From Desulfobacterales bacterium (GTDB taxonomy: Bacteria; Desulfobacterota; Desulfobacteria; Desulfobacterales; UBA5852), in assembly GCA_016735415.1 (NCBI GenBank), contig JAERRP010000915.1:1-8039 (forward strand): a stretch of 8,039 nucleotides of DNA, read 5' to 3'. Each line of letters begins with the position of its first letter. Position 1 is the stretch's first letter. Positions 5,880-8,039 of this stretch are shown here, piece after piece. The position numbers and the translations under genes were made by a program. The notes under the pieces are model-generated. The model was not told the DNA's origin. It saw only the letters and a list, made by a program, of their open reading frames with translations, and did not search any database.

Positions 5880-7457
5880 TTACTTTTCCTTGTGGCATTC
5901 CGTGCAGCCCACGGGTTTCCCGATTCCCATTTCAGCATGACAGCCCATGCATTGAATGTGATAGGCGCCGAGCAGGCCCGGCGTATGCGGTTTGTTTTCC
6001 ACGAACGGCTTGCCGTGGCAACTGGCGCACTGCGGCGGTTTTTTGGACGGCGGGCTGTTGTGGTGGCACCCCTGGCAGAGTGTCCCCGGGTCGGCATGAA
6101 AATTGGCCGCCATCGGGTTGTCACCGATGCCTTTGACCAGCGCCTGCACGATCTTGCGATGCGGCATTTCCACCGGCCGGAATTTTTTCTCCAGTTTGTT
6201 GATCGTCACCTTTTCGGGGATATCCGCGTCCGCATAAGTCCCCCGCACCGGTACGCGCGACGTCAGCAGCATGGCGGCCATGGCGCTCTCTTCGGGCTTG
6301 CCCGTTATCTCGGCACCCGACGGCGCGGCTTCCATGTGGCAGGCCCGGCAGGAGGCCGTATCCTGTTTGATCCCCTTGCGGATAAAGGTGTGGCAGCCGG
6401 CACAGCTTTTGTCTTCCTGAGCCCTGTTATGGCAACCGATACAGCTGGGATCGGAACCGATCTGATGCATGGCCTGGTTCAACTGAATAAAATCGCCCTC
6501 CTTGGCGCCGTTGACGGTATGACATTCGGCGCAAGCCGTCAGGCTGGCATGGTGGCAGACGATGCAGGTATTGTTGTAGCCTTCGTGGGCCTTGTGGTTG
6601 AAGGGCACCGCTTTGGCCCGGACAGCGCCCTCGGGCGTGAGGGCCGACTTGACACCGGTCTTGACAAACACCATGTCGGGCTGGTTGCGTTTCATGCGGG
6701 GCACATCCTCCACCACGGCAATTTCGAGCTGTTTATCAGGATCATGGCAGCCGCTGCAGTTGATGGGCCCGGCCTCGGCCTTTTTGTCTCTGGTCTCCCG
6801 ATGACAGCTTATGCAGGCCGCATGTGAGGCGTCCTGCTGCGAAATGCGGTTTTCCTCGGCTTGTTCCCTGTGGCAGTATACACAGGCGCCCTCCTGGCCT
6901 TCCACGTATACCAGTTTCTTGGTCTCCTGATTGTATTCGTGGTGGCACAGTTTGCATTGGTCCTTCAGTTTTTTGGTGTGGCGGAAATGCAGGGATTTAT
7001 CCAGTTCGATCGCCTTCCAGTCGGACACGGCGGTCGGCTTTGCGGCATGACAGCCGCCGCAGGTGACCGGACCGCCCTTTTCACCACTGGCCAGGGTTTC
7101 GGTATGGCAGGCGATGCAGTTGTCGTGATAGACCAGCATGGTACTGTTCGCATCGACCTCTTTAAGGCGCTTGTATTTGGGCGACATCCGGTTTTTCTCG
7201 TCTTTCAAATGGCAGACAGAGCAATCCTTGCCCTGCTTCATGAGCACCTCGGTATGTTGGTCGTGGCGATAAACCACCGTCGGCCGCTGCAAGCGGCCGA
7301 AAGCTTTCATCGTATCGATGGCGATGATATCGGCCCGACGCTCGGCATCCCCCCCACTGCTTCGCTCAATGGCCCATACAACGGCGCCGGAGATCAGAAC
7401 GGCGACTAAAGCAGCGACAATCCCGGTTCCTTTCAGAAGCCTCTTTCCCTTCTCCAT
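5880..7457 (-). CDS. hmcA: HmcA, 16-haem high-molecular-weight cytochrome c
   Basis: 525 aa from ATG at 7457, chosen because AAGGA lies 8 nt upstream and a good signal peptide follows. An in-frame TTG at 7475 would add six residues ahead of it with no advantage. The Sec signal has a basic start (MEKGKRLLK), a hydrophobic core at about 11-27 and likely cleavage after VWA (residue 29). Sixteen CXXCH sites are present, with first Cys at 79, 114, 133, 168, 192, 215, 234, 298, 309, 339, 352, 370, 461, 477, 503 and 518, plus many extra His for bis-His ligation. Sixteen haems is the defining count of HmcA; the related NhcA and OhcA have fewer. It should accept electrons from the periplasmic cytochrome c3/hydrogenase pool and pass them to HmcB. 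Haem-poor stretches lie at 239-297 and 375-460. It begins 45 nt after the regulator gene. Confidence 0.96.
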   Translation of the reverse strand: MEKGKRLLKGTGIVAALVAVLISGAVVWAIERSSGGDAERRADIIAIDTMKAFGRLQRPTVVYRHDQHTEVLMKQGKDCSVCHLKDEKNRMSPKYKRLKEVDANSTMLVYHDNCIACHTETLASGEKGGPVTCGGCHAAKPTAVSDWKAIELDKSLHFRHTKKLKDQCKLCHHEYNQETKKLVYVEGQEGACVYCHREQAEENRISQQDASHAACISCHRETRDKKAEAGPINCSGCHDPDKQLEIAVVEDVPRMKRNQPDMVFVKTGVKSALTPEGAVRAKAVPFNHKAHEGYNNTCIVCHHASLTACAECHTVNGAKEGDFIQLNQAMHQIGSDPSCIGCHNRAQEDKSCAGCHTFIRKGIKQDTASCRACHMEAAPSGAEITGKPEESAMAAMLLTSRVPVRGTYADADIPEKVTINKLEKKFRPVEMPHRKIVQALVKGIGDNPMAANFHADPGTLCQGCHHNSPPSKKPPQCASCHGKPFVENKPHTPGLLGAYHIQCMGCHAEMGIGKPVGCTECHKEK

Positions 7458-7465
7458 GTTCTGTT

Positions 7466-7470
7466 TCCTT
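7466..7470 (-). promoter_or_regulatory. Shine-Dalgarno that sets the hmcA start
   Basis: AAGGA on the minus strand, 8 nt before ATG 7457. It lies downstream of the alternative TTG at 7475 and so cannot serve it, which favours the shorter 525-residue product. Confidence 0.6.
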
Positions 7471-7502
7471 ATCAATGTTCCCTGGAATTTATAAAAATGA
7501 CA

Positions 7503-7928
7503 TCAGGAACTGGCGAAGGGTTCATCCGGCACCAGATCCTTGATGGTCGTCTCATCGAATATTTTGAAGACCGCCTCGTTCACCCGGTTCCAGAGCGAGG
7601 CAAAGGCACAGTTGTTTTCAAAGGGGCACTGTTTTTTAGATACGCAACTCCGACATTCCCTGGGGTCGGGTTCGCCCTGGAGAAATCGGATAACGCTGCC
7701 GACGGATATGTCCTCCGGTTCTCTGAGCAAAAAATAACCGCCATAGTAACCGCGCTTGGCATCGACCAGACCACTGCCTTTCAATTGACCGAGGATAACT
7801 TCCAGAAACCTCAGGGGAATCGCCTGCGCCTTGGCGATTTCGGAGACCTTGACCGGTCCGGCTCCGACCCGCCGGGCAAGCTCAACGATGGCGCGCAGGG
7901 CATATTGATTTCGCTGTGTTAAAAACAT
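7503..7928 (-). CDS. Rrf2/IscR-family transcriptional regulator with cluster-ligand cysteines
   Basis: 141 aa, ATG at 7928. The N-terminal winged helix-turn-helix (1-70) follows the Rrf2 pattern: MFLTQRNQYALRAI, a recognition helix around IPLRFLEVIL, and a wing KRGYYGGYFLL. Numbering matches E. coli IscR well enough that Glu43, which in IscR restricts type-1 site binding to the cluster-loaded form, is present as E43. Cysteines are C92, C95, C101 and C107. C95-X5-C101-X5-C107 has the spacing of the IscR ligands C92-X5-C98-X5-C104, and both end six residues before a Trp. The IscR His ligand has no counterpart (Ala), so C92 could be the fourth ligand. A [2Fe-2S]- or [4Fe-4S]-sensing repressor is likely. 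The D. vulgaris hmc operon also contains an rrf2 gene, but at the other end. The ribosome site (AGGTGG) abuts the ATG, unusually close. Confidence 0.92.
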   Translation of the reverse strand: MFLTQRNQYALRAIVELARRVGAGPVKVSEIAKAQAIPLRFLEVILGQLKGSGLVDAKRGYYGGYFLLREPEDISVGSVIRFLQGEPDPRECRSCVSKKQCPFENNCAFASLWNRVNEAVFKIFDETTIKDLVPDEPFASS

Positions 7929-7936
7929 CCACCTGC

Positions 7937-7961
7937 TTTCTTGACTCTATGAGTCGGGAAT
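7937..7961 (-). promoter_or_regulatory. Candidate Rrf2/IscR-type operator, start-proximal copy
   Basis: The core palindrome GACTCTATGAGTC (7943-7955) has the GACT-N5-AGTC form of the published IscR type-1 site. By my count about 20 of 25 positions of the extended consensus match, including GGG after the core. It ends just before the regulator's ribosome binding site, so bound protein would block transcription through the leader. Binding by this particular regulator is inferred. Confidence 0.55.
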
Positions 7962-8001
7962 ATACCCGACTCTTTTAGTCGAGAAAGCAAAAACTTGACA
8001 A
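7959..8001 (-). promoter_or_regulatory. Candidate operon promoter region overlapping the operators
   Basis: Two readings are possible on the minus strand. TTGTCA (8001-7996) with an 18-bp spacer to TAAAAG (7977-7972) has a good -35 and a moderate -10. TATATT (7964-7959) is a better -10, but only a weak -35 (CTTTCT at 7987-7982) lies 17 bp upstream of it. In either case the operator pair covers the -10 or start point, consistent with repression. The start point is not determined. Confidence 0.4.
7962..7986 (-). promoter_or_regulatory. Candidate Rrf2/IscR-type operator, distal copy
   Basis: The core GACTCTTTTAGTC (7968-7980) is preceded by ATACCC and followed by GAG. By my count about 22 of 25 positions fit the IscR type-1 consensus, which is close for a distant phylum. 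Its centre is 25 bp from that of the proximal copy. The inner arms of the two sites form a larger inverted repeat (GAGTCGGG / CCCGACTC, 7951-7972) around a TATATT. Confidence 0.6.
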
Positions 8002-8039
8002 TGAAAATCTTCCCCAGTACATATTTTTTTACGGGGGGT

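Noticed and set aside
5892..6827. 311-codon open frame on the plus strand opposite hmcA
   Set aside because: The real frame has 16 CXXCH motifs. Long antisense openness is expected from GC-biased third positions.
5880..7475. hmcA starting at TTG 7475 (531 aa)
   Set aside because: The AAGGA ribosome site lies downstream of the TTG and is well spaced for ATG 7457, which also gives a cleaner signal peptide.
1246..7475. Assignment as a dsrMKJOP or tmcABCD locus
   Set aside because: DsrJ and TmcA are small cytochromes with three and four haems, whereas this one has 16. The order A-B-C-D-E-F with a tiny HmcD matches Hmc.
7995..8023. Divergent rightward promoter TTGACA-N17-TACATA
   Set aside because: The -35 is perfect but the -10 is poor, and only about 16 bp remain before the edge, so no gene can be shown. 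The same bases form the TTGTCA of the leftward promoter candidate. It would be worth rechecking with sequence to the right.
1..8039. tRNA, rRNA, CRISPR array, insertion sequence or attachment site
   Set aside because: No cloverleaf, regularly spaced repeat array, transposase or integrase frame was seen on either strand. All space over 300 bases is occupied by genes.

Overview
The window holds one continuous leftward (minus-strand) gene cluster that reads as a high-molecular-weight cytochrome c (Hmc) transmembrane redox complex operon. The organism is most likely a sulfate-reducing bacterium of the Desulfobacterota (former Deltaproteobacteria). The evidence is a 16-haem HmcA, a Tat-exported four-cluster ferredoxin HmcB, an NrfD-type HmcC, a tiny HmcD, a NarI/DsrM-like HmcE and a DsrK/HdrD-like HmcF, all in the canonical hmcABCDEF order. 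No gene on the plus strand is supported.

Layout in transcription order, right to left. Positions 8039-7929 are a control region with a candidate promoter and two abutting palindromes that closely resemble IscR type-1 operators (GACT-N5-AGTC cores, 25 bp apart). Then come an Rrf2/IscR-family regulator (7928-7503), hmcA (7457-5880), hmcB (5846-4746), hmcC (4746-3574), hmcD (3551-3423, only 42 residues), hmcE (3344-2667), hmcF (2628-1246), an unrecognised 178-residue protein (1175-639) and a tandem-domain universal stress protein that runs off the left edge (636 to 1). Gaps range from overlapping codons to 78 nt, so one operon is likely. GC-rich hairpins without T-tracts sit in the hmcD-hmcE gap and the hmcF-unknown gap. 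They look like RNA processing or stability elements rather than terminators.

How it works, from family knowledge: HmcA is a periplasmic electron wire fed by the cytochrome c3 pool. HmcB and HmcC link it to the membrane and its quinone pool. HmcE is expected to carry b-type haems, and HmcF faces the cytoplasm with two cubane clusters and one CCG-type site, as in DsrK. The complex would move electrons between periplasmic carriers and cytoplasmic or quinone acceptors.

The regulator has Cys at C-X5-C-X5-C, the spacing of the IscR [2Fe-2S] ligands, and keeps Glu43. Its presumed targets upstream look like IscR sites. I infer autoregulation in response to iron-sulfur or redox state, which suits an operon encoding 16 haems and about seven Fe-S sites.

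The least explained parts are the 178-residue cytoplasmic protein, the UspA attached to the operon by translational coupling, and the regulator standing first in the operon; in Desulfovibrio vulgaris rrf1-rrf2 stand last.
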